Assembly: GCF_012910955.1 (NCBI RefSeq)
Contig: NZ_WTVQ01000020.1
Location: 31,111 to 95,110 of the forward strand
Direction of reading: 5' to 3'
Length of the DNA: 64,000 nt
Source of the DNA: Aromatoleum diolicum
GTDB taxonomy: Bacteria; Pseudomonadota; Gammaproteobacteria; Burkholderiales; Rhodocyclaceae
Part shown: piece by piece, positions 36,816 to 46,316 of the stretch
Numbering within the stretch: position 1 is the first letter of the stretch
Layout: every line of letters starts with the position of its first letter
Program-made: the position numbers and the translations under genes
Notes under the pieces: model-generated
What the model was told of the DNA's origin: nothing
The model's input: only the letters and a program-made list of their open reading frames with translations
Databases searched by the model: none

Positions 36816-37588
36816 TAAAAGACATGGATAAACCAGAACGTAGCAAGAGTCTGCTCCGCTTCGCTGCCCCACAGATGTTCTACCCGCTCGCAGGGCGCCT
36901 GGCGCCGTGGTTCGCGGCGGCAGCAGTGATCTTCGTCGGTATCGGCATCTGGCTCGGCTTTTTCGTTGCACCCACCGATGCCCAGCAGGGCGAGGTCTAC
37001 CGCGTCATATACATCCACGTCGCCGCGGCATGGATGTCGATGTTCGTCTATCTACTGATGGCCTTCTGGTCCGCCGTCGGTCTGGTCATGAACACCCGCC
37101 TGTCCTTCATCATGGCGCAGGCGCTGGCGCCGACCGGGGCGATGTTCTGTTTCGTTGCGCTGTGGACCGGAGCACTGTGGGGCAAACCCACCTGGGGCGC
37201 ATACTGGGTATGGGATGCCCGCCTTACTTCCCAATTGTTGCTGCTGTTCCTGTATTTGGGATTCATGGCGCTGACGCGTGCCATCGAGGATCCGCGGCGC
37301 GCCGACAAGGCCGGCGCCATCATCGCGCTGGTGGGGGCGATCAACGTGCCCATCATCTATTTCTCGGTGAAGTGGTGGAACACCCTGCACCAGGGCGCCT
37401 CGGTGAGCCTCAATAAGGCCCCCTCGATGGCGACCACCATGCTGGTCGGGATGCTGGTGATGGCAATTGCCGCGTGGGCCTACACCATCGCAATCACGCT
37501 GTGGCGTGTGCGATCGCTCATCCTTGAGCGTGAGCGCCACACCGAGTGGGTGGCTGCCGAACTGAATGCGCTGGAGGGCAAGGTCTGA
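36812..37588 (+). CDS. ccmC: Haem-handling protein CcmC
   Basis: 258 residues with six membrane helices and the WWD haem-handling signature (WGAYWVWDARLTSQ). It transfers haem to CcmE. A second, diverged copy lies at 54168-54947 in this window. Translation is coupled to ccmB and ccmD. Confidence 0.95.
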   Translation: MIKDMDKPERSKSLLRFAAPQMFYPLAGRLAPWFAAAAVIFVGIGIWLGFFVAPTDAQQGEVYRVIYIHVAAAWMSMFVYLLMAFWSAVGLVMNTRLSFIMAQALAPTGAMFCFVALWTGALWGKPTWGAYWVWDARLTSQLLLLFLYLGFMALTRAIEDPRRADKAGAIIALVGAINVPIIYFSVKWWNTLHQGASVSLNKAPSMATTMLVGMLVMAIAAWAYTIAITLWRVRSLILERERHTEWVAAELNALEGKV

Positions 37589-37800
37589 TGCAGTGGGAGT
37601 CGTGGAGCGCCTTCTGGGATATGGGTGGTTTCGCCGCCTTCGTGTGGGGCAGCTATGGCGTCACCGCACTGCTCGTGGTCGGGGAACTCATCCTCGTGAT
37701 GCGCCGTCGTAGGGATACCGTACGACGCCTGTTGCGCTTGCGCCGTGCCACTGCGGCCGGAGTCAACGGGCGGCGTGCTTTTGAGGAGATCGTTGAATGA
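37588..37800 (+). CDS. ccmD: Haem exporter small subunit CcmD
   Basis: 70 residues with one membrane helix preceded by the usual [19 protein letters not shown] segment and followed by a basic cytoplasmic tail. It stabilises the CcmABC-CcmE complex. It overlaps ccmC by one base (TGATG). Confidence 0.92.
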   Translation: MQWESWSAFWDMGGFAAFVWGSYGVTALLVVGELILVMRRRRDTVRRLLRLRRATAAGVNGRRAFEEIVE

Positions 37801-38243
37801 AACCCCGTAGCAAACGTCTGGTGCTGCTCGGCGGCGCTGTGGCATTGCTGGTCGGTGCCGTTGCGTTGGTGCTGACCGCCTTCCAGCAAAATCTGGTGTT
37901 TTTCCACACGCCCACCGAGGTCGCGGAAGGCAAGGCCCCGACCGGTCGGGCATTTCGCATCGGGGGGCTGGTCGAACAAGGGTCGATCAAGCGCGCCGCC
38001 GATGGCTTGACAGTGCAATTCGCGATCACCGATACCGCGAAAGTCATTCCCGTGACCTACAAGGGCTCGCTGCCTGACCTATTCAGCGAGGGCAAGGGGG
38101 CGGTAGTTCAGGGCACGATGGGGCCGGATGGCCAGTTCAAGGCGTCCGAGGTACTCGCCAAACACGATGAAAACTACATGCCGCCGGAAGCGCAACACGC
38201 GGTAGACGAGGCACAGAAAACGGCAAAGACGGTGAAGCAATGA
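37797..38243 (+). CDS. ccmE: Haem chaperone CcmE
   Basis: 148 residues: an N-terminal membrane anchor and an OB-fold periplasmic domain with the haem-binding His123 in HDENYMPPE. It carries haem covalently to CcmF/H. Start and stop overlap ccmD and ccmF (ATGA each). Confidence 0.95.
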   Translation: MKPRSKRLVLLGGAVALLVGAVALVLTAFQQNLVFFHTPTEVAEGKAPTGRAFRIGGLVEQGSIKRAADGLTVQFAITDTAKVIPVTYKGSLPDLFSEGKGAVVQGTMGPDGQFKASEVLAKHDENYMPPEAQHAVDEAQKTAKTVKQ

Positions 38244-40216
38244 TTCCCGAACTCGGTCATTTTTCCCTGATTCTCGCCCTCGTTCTGGCCTTCGTGCAGG
38301 CCGTCGTGCCGCTCGTCGGCGCGAGCCGCAACCGCCTGGCACTGATGGCGGTGGGGCGCCCTGCTGCGCAGGGGCAATTCCTGTTCATCGTATTTTCCTT
38401 CGGCTGCCTCACCTGGGCCTTTGTCACGAGCGACTTCTCGTTGCAACTTGCGGCCACGAACTCGCATTCCGAGACGCCGCTGATATACAAGATCACCGGC
38501 GTGTGGGGCAACCACGAGGGCTCGCTGCTGCTGTGGGCGATGTCCTTGTCCTTGTGGACGGTCGCCGTGACGGTGTTCAGCCGCAATCTGCCCGACGTTT
38601 TCATGGCACGCGTGCTCGGCGTGCTCGGTTGCGTCAGCACCGGATTCCTGTCGTTCACGCTGATTACGTCGAACCCCTTCGACCGCCTGTTGCCCGGAGC
38701 CGCGCAAGGTCGTGACCTGAACCCGCTGCTGCAGGATCCGGGGATGATCATTCATCCGCCGCTGTTGTACATGGGCTATGTCGGGTTCTCGGTGGCGTTC
38801 GCATTTGCCATCGCAGCGCTGCTGTCCGGGCGCATGGATGCGGCCTGGGCGCGCTGGTCGCGTCCGTGGACGACCGTTGCGTGGGTGTTCCTGACCTCCG
38901 GCATCGCAGTCGGATCCGGCTGGGCCTACTATGAACTCGGCTGGGGCGGCTGGTGGTTCTGGGATCCGGTCGAAAACGCCTCGTTCATGCCCTGGCTGCT
39001 CGGTACGGCGCTCATGCACTCGCTCGCCGTCACCGAAAAGCGCGGCGCCTTCCGTAGCTGGACGGTACTGCTTGCAATCGGTGCATTTTCCCTGTCGCTG
39101 ATGGGTACCTTCCTGGTGCGCTCCGGTGTGTTGACGTCGGTGCATGCCTTTGCCACAGATCCCGCCCGTGGTCTTTTCATCCTTGCGCTGCTGGTGCTCG
39201 TGATCGGAGTATCGCTGGTGCTGTTCGCGTGGCGGGCACCGACCCTGTCGGGCGGCGGCAGCTTTGGTCTGGTGTCGCGCGAGTCTGCGCTACTCGGCAA
39301 CAACGTGCTCCTTGCGGTGGCAAGCGGTTCGGTATTGCTCGGCACGCTGTACCCGCTGTTCATCGATGCACTCAATCTCGGCAAGATTTCCGTCGGCCCT
39401 CCGTATTTCGAGACGGTATTCGTGCCGCTGATGACCCCGGTGATCGTGCTGATGATGATCGGCCCGTTCGTGCGCTGGAAGGGCGATGACGGCGATCGCA
39501 TTCTGCGCAAGGTCGCCCCGGGTCTGGTGGCGAGTGCGGCTCTGGGTCTCGGCCTGGCGTTTGCGATCGGGCACGTCAGCTGGCGGACCGTGCTAGGCCT
39601 GTCCCTGGCTGCGTGGGTGTTGATCGGCAGCATCCAGATCCTCGTCCAGCGTATTGCAGACCGCCGCGGCGCCGCCCCGGGTGCGCGCCTGCGCAGCATT
39701 CCTTCGTCGTGGTGGGGCATGTGGCTGGCGCACCTCGGCATTGGCGTGTTCATCATCGGCGTCACCATGGTCGGCAGCCTCAATACGCAGATCCAGGTCA
39801 AGATGATGCCCGGTGACACCGCACAGCTTGCGGGCTACACCTTCACTTTCCGTGGCGTGAAAGACTCTCCGGGGGCGAACTACGCGGCGGCGCGCGCGAC
39901 ACTGGATGTCACGCGTGGCGACAGCAAGATCGCCACCCTGAATCCCGAGAAGCGCTTCTATCAGGCTCAGCAGATGCCGATGACGGAAGCCTCTATCGAT
40001 ATCGGCCCGTTCCGCGATGTCTACGTCAATCTCGGCGACCAGCTCGAGGACGGAGCATGGGTGGTCGGGCTGTTCTACCGTCCGTTTATCAGCTGGATAT
40101 GGCTGGGATGTACCCTGATGGCGCTGGGTGGGGTGTTCGCTGCCGCAGACCGTCGCTACCGTCGTCTCGCCGAACGCGAGGTTCCGGTCGGTGCCGCTGC
40201 ACGTCAGGTTGCTTGA
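38240..40216 (+). CDS. ccmF: Cytochrome c haem lyase subunit CcmF
   Basis: 658 residues with about 15 membrane helices and the WWD domain ([19 protein letters not shown]). It attaches haem to apocytochromes together with CcmH/I. The length is normal for the family. A separate CcsA (System II) with a related WWD domain is encoded at 59598. Confidence 0.96.
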   Translation: MIPELGHFSLILALVLAFVQAVVPLVGASRNRLALMAVGRPAAQGQFLFIVFSFGCLTWAFVTSDFSLQLAATNSHSETPLIYKITGVWGNHEGSLLLWAMSLSLWTVAVTVFSRNLPDVFMARVLGVLGCVSTGFLSFTLITSNPFDRLLPGAAQGRDLNPLLQDPGMIIHPPLLYMGYVGFSVAFAFAIAALLSGRMDAAWARWSRPWTTVAWVFLTSGIAVGSGWAYYELGWGGWWFWDPVENASFMPWLLGTALMHSLAVTEKRGAFRSWTVLLAIGAFSLSLMGTFLVRSGVLTSVHAFATDPARGLFILALLVLVIGVSLVLFAWRAPTLSGGGSFGLVSRESALLGNNVLLAVASGSVLLGTLYPLFIDALNLGKISVGPPYFETVFVPLMTPVIVLMMIGPFVRWKGDDGDRILRKVAPGLVASAALGLGLAFAIGHVSWRTVLGLSLAAWVLIGSIQILVQRIADRRGAAPGARLRSIPSSWWGMWLAHLGIGVFIIGVTMVGSLNTQIQVKMMPGDTAQLAGYTFTFRGVKDSPGANYAAARATLDVTRGDSKIATLNPEKRFYQAQQMPMTEASIDIGPFRDVYVNLGDQLEDGAWVVGLFYRPFISWIWLGCTLMALGGVFAAADRRYRRLAEREVPVGAAARQVA

Positions 40217-40224
40217 GAGATCCA

Positions 40225-40758
40225 ATGAAAGCGAAGTTCCTTGTTCCCCTGTTCATTTTTCTGCTGCTCGCCGGCTTTCTCGGCTACGGTCTGAAACTCA
40301 ACCCGCGCGAGTTGCCCTCGGTGCTGATCGACAAGCCTGCACCGCAATTCCGGCTCGCGCAGTTGTCCGCACCGGATGTGGCGATCGCGAATGCCGACAT
40401 GCGTGGCCAGGTGTGGTTGCTTAACGTGTGGGCGTCGTGGTGTGTTGCATGTCGCCAGGAGCATCCGGTGCTCAACGGATTCTCGCGCCAGAAGGTGGTT
40501 CCGTTGATTGGCCTGAACTACAAGGATGGGGCCGACGATGCGAAGGCGTGGTTGCGTGAGCACGGAGATCCGTACGACACCTCGCTGGTCGACGCGGATG
40601 GTCGCGTCGGCATCGACTTCGGTGTCTATGGTGTGCCGGAAACCTTCCTGATCGATCAGGCGGGAGTGATCCGCTACAAGCACATCGGCCCGGTAACACC
40701 GGAAGCGGTACGTGACGTGCTGCTCCCCAAAATTGCGGAGCTCAAGCGTGCGGGTTGA
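40225..40758 (+). CDS. ccmG: Thiol-disulfide oxidoreductase CcmG/DsbE
   Basis: 177 residues: an N-terminal membrane anchor and a thioredoxin fold with WCVAC (C73/C76) and GVPETFLID. It keeps apocytochrome CXXCH cysteines reduced. ATG 40225 is eight bases after ccmF. Confidence 0.95.
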   Translation: MKAKFLVPLFIFLLLAGFLGYGLKLNPRELPSVLIDKPAPQFRLAQLSAPDVAIANADMRGQVWLLNVWASWCVACRQEHPVLNGFSRQKVVPLIGLNYKDGADDAKAWLREHGDPYDTSLVDADGRVGIDFGVYGVPETFLIDQAGVIRYKHIGPVTPEAVRDVLLPKIAELKRAG

Positions 40759-40762
40759 TCTG

Positions 40763-41239
40763 ATGCGCCGATTGGCGCTTGTTGTGGCACTGCTGGTGCC
40801 GCCTGCGGCGTTTGCTGCCGAAGCCGAACCGCTTGCGGCGGACCCCGCGCTTGAAGAGCGCGTCATGCAGCTGTCTCACATGTTGCGCTGCCTGGTGTGC
40901 CAAAACCAATCCATTGCGGAATCGAACGCGCCGCTTGCGGTGGATCTGCGCAACCAGGTTCGCGAACAGTTCGTCGCAGGCAAGGACGAAGATGCCGTTG
41001 TCGAATATCTTGTTGCCCGCTACGGTGATTTCGTTCTCTACCTCCCGCCGTTCAAGGGCACAACCCTAGTGCTCTGGCTCGGTCCGGTACTGTTGCTGAT
41101 CGGCGGTGCCGGCTGGCTGGCCTGGAGGCTTCGCCGGCGCGTCACAGAGGCTGCGCCGCCCCTCACGAATGACGAACGTGCTCGTGCTGCCGCGCTGCTG
41201 GACGGCACTGCCAATACCTCCCAGGAGCCCCGCTCGTGA
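40763..41239 (+). CDS. ccmH: Cytochrome c biogenesis protein CcmH
   Basis: 158 residues: a signal peptide, the LRCLVCQNQSI motif (C43/C46) of CcmH and a C-terminal membrane helix. ATG 40763 gives a compact signal peptide. GTG at 40748, seven bases after GGAG and overlapping ccmG, is an equally possible start. Unlike E. coli, the TPR part is a separate gene (ccmI). Confidence 0.92.
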   Translation: MRRLALVVALLVPPAAFAAEAEPLAADPALEERVMQLSHMLRCLVCQNQSIAESNAPLAVDLRNQVREQFVAGKDEDAVVEYLVARYGDFVLYLPPFKGTTLVLWLGPVLLLIGGAGWLAWRLRRRVTEAAPPLTNDERARAAALLDGTANTSQEPRS

Positions 41240-42504
41240 TAGTTTTTCTGATTCTGGCCACCATGCTGGTGGCCGGTGCCCTGCTGCTTGTCATTCCGCC
41301 GATGCTGCGTGCCGGTGCACGAGCCCGCGAACATGCGGATAGGCAGCAGCAAGCCAAAACGGTCCTGATCGTCCTGCGCGAACAGCTTGCCGATCTAGAA
41401 GCCGAGCGCGCGGCAGGCGGCATCGCGGAAGCAGACTATCGCCGCTCCCGCGAGGAGCTTGAGCAGCGCGCCCTGATCGAAGGCGGCATTGCCGAAGCGG
41501 GAACCGATGCCAGTCCTGCACGCAGCTGGGCAGTCGGCATCGTCCTCGCTGTTCCGGTGCTGGCGGTGGCCGTATATCTGGTTCTCGGGACACCCGAAGG
41601 GCTTGACCCTTCGAATGCAAAGCCGCCGCCGGAGGCAGGTCATCAGATCACGCCCGAACAGATGGTGGCGATGGTTGCCCAGTTGGCCGAGCGGCTTGAA
41701 CGCGAGCCGGGGGATGCCCAGGGCTGGATGATGTTGGGACGGTCCTATGCGGTGATGCAGGATTTCAAGGGCGCCGTGTCGACGTGGGCGAAGATTGGAG
41801 CGAGCATTCCCGATAACCCCGACATCCTGGCGGACTGGGCCGATCTGCTGGCCGGAGCGGCAGGACGAAAATTTGAAGGTGACCCGGATCGCCTCATCGC
41901 ACGCGCGCTCGCGCTTGACCCGCATCACGTGAAGGCGCTCGCGCTCGCGGGCACAGCGGCATTTCAGCGGCAGGACTACGCGGCGGCTTCTACCTTGTGG
42001 GAACGCATCCTGTCGAACATGAAGCCGGGCGAAGAGGTTTACGGCGCCATTCTTGCGAGCATCAACGAGGCGCGTACCAAGGGCGGGATGCCCCTGCTGG
42101 ACGCGCCCGGCGCCGCGCAGCCGGCGGCGATGCCGAATGCGGGCGCTCAACAGGGCGGTGCATCCGCCGATGCCCTCACGCTGCGAGGTGAGGTCAGCCT
42201 GTCGCCGGAACTGGCGACTCAGGCTGACTCTGATGACATCGTGTTCGTTTTCGCAAGACCCGCGCAGGGCGGAATGCCGGTCGCAGCGCTGCGCTTCCGT
42301 GCGGGTGATCTGCCGGCGGCGCTCGATTTCCGGTCGGCGCAGCGTATGTCACAAGGGCCTTTGCCGGCACAGTTGGCCGTTGGTGCGCGCCTGTCGAAGA
42401 AGGGGAGTGCCACTGCGAGTGCGGGTGATCTCGAAAGTGCCCCGGTTCTCGTTGCGCCCGACGCTGCTGGCGTCAAGGTCGTCATCGACCGCGTACGCAA
42501 GTAA
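41236..42504 (+). CDS. ccmI: Cytochrome c biogenesis protein CcmI
   Basis: 422 residues from GTG 41236 (overlaps ccmH stop as GTGA): two N-terminal membrane helices, a cytoplasmic Leu-zipper-like loop, a TPR region (about 150-285) and a C-terminal periplasmic domain. It delivers apocytochrome to CcmF/H. It is the last gene of the ccm block. Confidence 0.92.
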   Translation: MIVFLILATMLVAGALLLVIPPMLRAGARAREHADRQQQAKTVLIVLREQLADLEAERAAGGIAEADYRRSREELEQRALIEGGIAEAGTDASPARSWAVGIVLAVPVLAVAVYLVLGTPEGLDPSNAKPPPEAGHQITPEQMVAMVAQLAERLEREPGDAQGWMMLGRSYAVMQDFKGAVSTWAKIGASIPDNPDILADWADLLAGAAGRKFEGDPDRLIARALALDPHHVKALALAGTAAFQRQDYAAASTLWERILSNMKPGEEVYGAILASINEARTKGGMPLLDAPGAAQPAAMPNAGAQQGGASADALTLRGEVSLSPELATQADSDDIVFVFARPAQGGMPVAALRFRAGDLPAALDFRSAQRMSQGPLPAQLAVGARLSKKGSATASAGDLESAPVLVAPDAAGVKVVIDRVRK

Positions 42505-42521
42505 CGCGGCATTCGCGCAGA

Positions 42522-42565
42522 GGGGAAGCCGAGGCCAGCGACAGCGGCCTCCGCACGGCTTCCCC
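42522..42565 (+). terminator. Large hairpin after ccmI, possible terminator
   Basis: A perfect 10-bp stem (GGGGAAGCCG 42522-42531 with CGGCTTCCCC 42556-42565) encloses an inner stem AGGCC/GGCCT. It starts 17 bases after the ccmI stop. No T-run follows, so intrinsic termination is uncertain; it may protect the mRNA end. Confidence 0.45.
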
Positions 42566-42900
42566 GCTCGCCTTCGACGCTTGTCGGCCGATGAGCGCCC
42601 GTAGATTCCCGCAGAACAATTTGATCTCGATTCGGCCTGTTTTGAATGCGCAGCGTGCCGAATGTTCATGCCCGCGGTCACCCAGTCTGGACAGTTCTCG
42701 TGAAGTTGAACCGGTAGGCGCAGTTGAAGCTGCCCCCGGCATGTGAGCTTCGTATACGCCCCTCGGCGGATTGCGCTGTCGCAGTCGCCGTGCGTTGGTG
42801 ACGTGACGTGGCATTGCGTGGTCGGTGGACGGCAAAGTCGAGCGTGAGCTGCACGCGAGAGCGTGGCGAGATTTCTGTGGCACGCGGCGGCAGGGGCAAA
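42566..42900. other. Non-coding gap between ccm block and propeller operon
   Basis: No open frame here shows a recognisable protein or a ribosome site. Small features seen are an inverted repeat GAAGCT/AGCTTC near 42725-42750 and GACGTGACGTGG near 42800. The gap separates two convergent operons and marks the border between the nap-ccm region and the unusual redox cluster. Confidence 0.4.
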
Positions 42901-42934
42901 GAAAAAGCCACCCTCGGCAGAACGAGAGTGGCTT
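42901..42934 (-). terminator. Rho-independent terminator of the propeller operon
   Basis: Read on the minus strand, AAGCCACTCTCG (42934-42923) pairs with CGAGGGTGGCTT (42916-42905) apart from one wobble, with a six-base loop, followed by TTTTT at 42906-42902. It lies 28 bases after the stop of the propeller gene at 42962. Confidence 0.85.
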
Positions 42935-42961
42935 GATTACGTTTTGCGTCAGCAGGCGGTT

Positions 42962-44170
42962 TTACTTTGGCGGGCGAATATGCGCGACGCCACCGTAGCT
43001 GCCGACCCACAGCCCACCCTCCGGCGTTGTCGCCATCGAGAACACCGTGTTGTTGAACAGCCCGTCCTCGGCCTTCATGATGCGATAACCATTGCCTTCC
43101 TTCAGCGCCAGACCGTTGTTCGTGCCGATCCACAGGCGGTTCTGTTGGTCACGGTGCAGCATGAACACGTGGTTGCCAGGCAGGCCTTCAACGGTGGTGG
43201 TGTTGTTCCACTGCTTGCCATCGAAATGCGCAAGGCCGCCTCCCCAGGTTCCGGCCCAGACGGTTCCGTCCTCGTCGACAACCAGGGAAATGATGTAGTT
43301 CGGATTGAAGGCCTGGTCAACTCCCTCCAGGCCCATCTCCTTTTTCTGTTGCGCGTGGTGCAGCGATTCCTTGGCGGGGTCACTCTTGTACTCGATGTCC
43401 TTCTTGACCTTTTCGTACGGGGCGCCGATGCCGCGCGAGTGGTTCCAGTTCTCCCAGGTGCCCTCAGCGTACCGGGCCATGCCGCCCTCGGTGGCGAGCC
43501 AGATTTCGCCATTCTTGCCTTCGGCAAGGCCGTAAACCCAGTCATTCGGGAGCCCGCCCTTGGTGCTCTCGACCGTGTGCAGTTCCCACGCCGACGGATC
43601 CTTCAACTTCCCGCCGCGTACGCGGTTTACACCAGACCAGGTTGCGATCCACAGGTCGCCCGTGCGCGTTTCGATGACGTCATAGACGAAAGCGTCACCG
43701 AGTCCCTCGGGGATATTGTAGGTCTCCCACGTGTTGTTGCTTTCGTCGAGGATTGACAGACCCCCGCCGTAGGTGCCCACGGTGATCTTGCCCTGAACAC
43801 GTCCAACATAGAACATGCCATTTGAGAGGAGTCCGGTCTGGTTGTCGAACAGCTTATACTCGTCGCTGCGAGTGTCATAGCGGATGACGCCGCCGGACGT
43901 TGCTACCCACACCACCCCGTTTTCAGCGTAGATCTTCTTGACGTTCTTGTTGCCGACCCGGAAATGCGTGAATTTTTCGTTAGGATCGGCGCCGACCTTT
44001 CCTCCGCGGATCTGGCCGTCCGCTGCCGGTACCTGCGCCGCCCCGCCTTGGGGGGCTGTAGCAATTTGAGGTGCCGTGGTCTTCGTCCCCTGCTGCTGGC
44101 CCAGCGTGTAGGCTCCAGCAATGGCGACTGCGCCGGCAATCACGGCTACGGCTGCAACTTTGTAATTCAT
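42962..44170 (-). CDS. Membrane-anchored seven-bladed beta-propeller (two-component-regulator propeller type)
   Basis: 402 residues: an N-terminal membrane anchor (YKVAAVAVIAGAVAIAG), a short linker, then seven blades each with a (W/V)xxT/S-x-G(G) core (VWVATSGG, VGTYGG, LWIATWSG, IWLATEGG, VWAGTWGG, LWIGTNNG, LWVGSYGG). Blade motifs match the ligand-binding propeller of hybrid two-component sensors, but no kinase or DNA-binding domain follows. An insert rich in Lys/Glu/His lies between blades 4 and 5. ATG 44170 has GGAG about ten bases upstream. It is a tandem paralogue of the next gene. Confidence 0.8.
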   Translation of the reverse strand: MNYKVAAVAVIAGAVAIAGAYTLGQQQGTKTTAPQIATAPQGGAAQVPAADGQIRGGKVGADPNEKFTHFRVGNKNVKKIYAENGVVWVATSGGVIRYDTRSDEYKLFDNQTGLLSNGMFYVGRVQGKITVGTYGGGLSILDESNNTWETYNIPEGLGDAFVYDVIETRTGDLWIATWSGVNRVRGGKLKDPSAWELHTVESTKGGLPNDWVYGLAEGKNGEIWLATEGGMARYAEGTWENWNHSRGIGAPYEKVKKDIEYKSDPAKESLHHAQQKKEMGLEGVDQAFNPNYIISLVVDEDGTVWAGTWGGGLAHFDGKQWNNTTTVEGLPGNHVFMLHRDQQNRLWIGTNNGLALKEGNGYRIMKAEDGLFNNTVFSMATTPEGGLWVGSYGGVAHIRPPK

Positions 44171-44269
44171 GCGGCAAAACTCCATTGAATAAATTGAATT
44201 GCGCCGGGCACTTCGCTGCGATCCGGGGTCGGGAACCCTCGATGCGCTGCAATGCGCGGCCGTAGATCC

Positions 44270-45352
44270 TTATTTCTTGCCGATGATAGCGACACCACGT
44301 CGTGTTCCCACCCAGATATCACCGTTTGGTGCAGCGGTAAGCGTATAAACATGGGAGTCGAGAAGACCATCCTGTGTCGTGAATGAACGCCAGGTCTTGC
44401 CGTCAAAACGCGAAACGCCCTTGTCGGTTCCGAACCAGAAAGCACCCTTGTCGTCGCGTGCGATCGAATAGACGATATTCCCGACGAGGCCGTCTTTGGT
44501 GTTGTAATTGCGCCAGGTCGTCCCGTTAAAGCGGGCTACACCACCCCCCCAAGTGCCGACCCAGGCGTCGCCGTCCGGTGCGATGTGCATTGCAAAGGAA
44601 TAGTTAGGGTTGTATGTCGCGTCACCGCGTTCCATGGTCGATAGGTCGTGGCGGGAGCGGGTGCCAAGGCCGGTATTGCTGCTGGCCGGAAGCTGATCCG
44701 CGTTGGGGGCGCCCAGCCCGTCCTTGTGGGTCCATGACTTCCATGTTTTGCCGTCGAACATCGAGACGCCCCCTTCGGTTGCGAACCATGTTCGCCCTTT
44801 GGCATCGACGTCCAGACCGTAGACCCACTCGTTCACCAGTTCCTTCACGTAAGTCTTGAATTTGCCGGTCTTCACATTGAAGTGATTCACGCCAGCCCAC
44901 GTGCCGATCCAGAGGTTGCCCTCCTTGTCGTTGGCAAACGAGTAGATCCAGTAATCGGCGAGGCCGTGCATCGGGAAATAGGTTTTCCAGTTGCCGTCCT
45001 TGTACCGCGAGACGCCACCGGCGTTCGTCCCGAACCATTTGTAGCCTTGAGAGTCGATTCCGACGGCAAAGACATATTCATTTGCGAGGCCGTCACTGCG
45101 CGTGAAGGTATTGCGCGGCTTTCGGGAGGTGAGGTCGATCTCATGCACTCCCGCCGACGTTCCCACCCACGCCGTGTTGGTTTTCGGCTCCATGGTCAGT
45201 GCCCGCACATAAACCGGGTCGCCGACATTGAAGGTTTCCAGAATCTTGTAATCCGGAGCCGGTGTTTGTGCGAATGCGGCGCTGGTCAAGCAACTCAGGG
45301 CAAGACTGATGACGCCAAAGGTGCGTTGTGCGTTCGGGAGGTGCAAGGTCAT
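44270..45352 (-). CDS. Secreted seven-bladed beta-propeller, tandem paralogue
   Basis: 360 residues: a cleavable signal peptide ending AAFA and seven blades (AWVGTSAG, KWFGTNAGG, LWIGTWAG, TWFATEGG, AWVGTWGGG, FWFGTDKG, IWVGTRRG). Between blades 4 and 5 is an insert at the same place as in the neighbouring paralogue, and both share (F/Y)NPNY just after it. The start overlaps the monoheme cytochrome stop (ATGA), so the two products are probably made in step. The partner or ligand is unknown. Confidence 0.82.
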   Translation of the reverse strand: MTLHLPNAQRTFGVISLALSCLTSAAFAQTPAPDYKILETFNVGDPVYVRALTMEPKTNTAWVGTSAGVHEIDLTSRKPRNTFTRSDGLANEYVFAVGIDSQGYKWFGTNAGGVSRYKDGNWKTYFPMHGLADYWIYSFANDKEGNLWIGTWAGVNHFNVKTGKFKTYVKELVNEWVYGLDVDAKGRTWFATEGGVSMFDGKTWKSWTHKDGLGAPNADQLPASSNTGLGTRSRHDLSTMERGDATYNPNYSFAMHIAPDGDAWVGTWGGGVARFNGTTWRNYNTKDGLVGNIVYSIARDDKGAFWFGTDKGVSRFDGKTWRSFTTQDGLLDSHVYTLTAAPNGDIWVGTRRGVAIIGKK

Positions 45353-45660
45353 TGTTGGAGAGTCCGCAAGTAAGCGATTACGTCGAAAATCTGGTGGTCT
45401 TGCAAAATCCCGTTGAACGACGGCATGGCCATCTTGCCGGCCTTGATCGACATCATCAGCGTCATGTCTGGCTGCATCAGTCGTTCGCCGCGGGAAAAAT
45501 TGGGTGCATTGGGGATGGCTGCTAGCCCGCCGACGCCATGGCAGCCAACGCAAAATTGCCGATAAATGCGTTGCCCTTCGGATACATTGGCCGCCAGGCC
45601 GGTGGCAGAATGTCCCATCAGCGCAATAAGCGCCCCAATCAACATGCCCTTGCCTGCCAT
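45349..45660 (-). CDS. Small monoheme cytochrome c
   Basis: 103 residues: a signal peptide, one haem motif CVGCH (37-41) and a likely axial methionine in GKMAMPSF. C-terminal helix DVIAYLRTLQQ is typical of class I cytochromes c. It overlaps both neighbours (one base with the Sel1 gene, four with the propeller), suggesting that it exchanges electrons with partners from this operon. Confidence 0.9.
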   Translation of the reverse strand: MAGKGMLIGALIALMGHSATGLAANVSEGQRIYRQFCVGCHGVGGLAAIPNAPNFSRGERLMQPDMTLMMSIKAGKMAMPSFNGILQDHQIFDVIAYLRTLQQ

Positions 45661-46316
45661 TATTTCTTGGCTCCCTTCTTCGGGCCCTGGCCACGCATGC
45701 GTGCAAGCTGTGCGGCCCAGTGATCGGCTTTCGCCGAGTCGGCCGTGAGCCCGTAGGTACCCTTGCGATAGGCGGTTGCCAAGGTTTCCACGGCCTCCAC
45801 TTCGCCAAGTTCGGCAGCCTGAATCAGAAACTGGCCGGCTTCCGGAGTATTGCTATCGGTTGCACCAAGTCGTGTGTCGCCGTGCACGTAAGCCAATGCG
45901 ATTACGATGATTGCCCGCGAGTGGCCTTGCGCGGCAGCTGCGCGCATCAGACGGTTGGCTTCGCCTTCGGAGGGAGCCTTGGCTTCCCCCGAGATATACA
46001 TCTTTGCCAGTCCGTACTGGCCGTCCGCATTGTTCTGTTCGGCCGCTTTGAGAAGGTAGGCGGCTGCATCGATGTCATACTCCCCGCTGTCGAGGATGGA
46101 GCCATACAGCGCTTGGGCTTCAGCGTGCCCGGCGTCCGCTGCCTGCTTGAGTGGTGCCATCGCGCCGAAGACGTCACCCGCGCGGTAGGACTTCAGGCCC
46201 TCCTGATAATCCGTTGCGGGGTCGGCCCAAGCGGCCGACGAGAACGCAATAAAAGCGCAGACCAGCACGATCTGGCTGAAAGCGGGAACGCGCTTCTCAG
46301 TTCCGGGAAGTTTCAT
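45660..46316 (-). CDS. Secreted Sel1-repeat protein
   Basis: 218 residues: a signal peptide ending SAAWA, then several Sel1-like repeats (AQALYGSILDSGEYD, GQYGLAKMYISGEAK, AIIVIALAYVHGDTR). It ends in a basic tail (GQGPKKGAKK). Sel1 repeats form protein-interaction solenoids. ATG 46316 lies inside the end of the regulator gene (20-base overlap). A second Sel1 protein is divergently encoded at 49593. Confidence 0.82.
   Translation of the reverse strand: MKLPGTEKRVPAFSQIVLVCAFIAFSSAAWADPATDYQEGLKSYRAGDVFGAMAPLKQAADAGHAEAQALYGSILDSGEYDIDAAAYLLKAAEQNNADGQYGLAKMYISGEAKAPSEGEANRLMRAAAAQGHSRAIIVIALAYVHGDTRLGATDSNTPEAGQFLIQAAELGEVEAVETLATAYRKGTYGLTADSAKADHWAAQLARMRGQGPKKGAKK

Noticed and set aside
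42678..43133. Minus-strand open frame across the gap after ccmI
   Set aside because: It overlaps the end of the propeller gene in another frame and crosses the terminator at 42901-42934; no ribosome site or motif.
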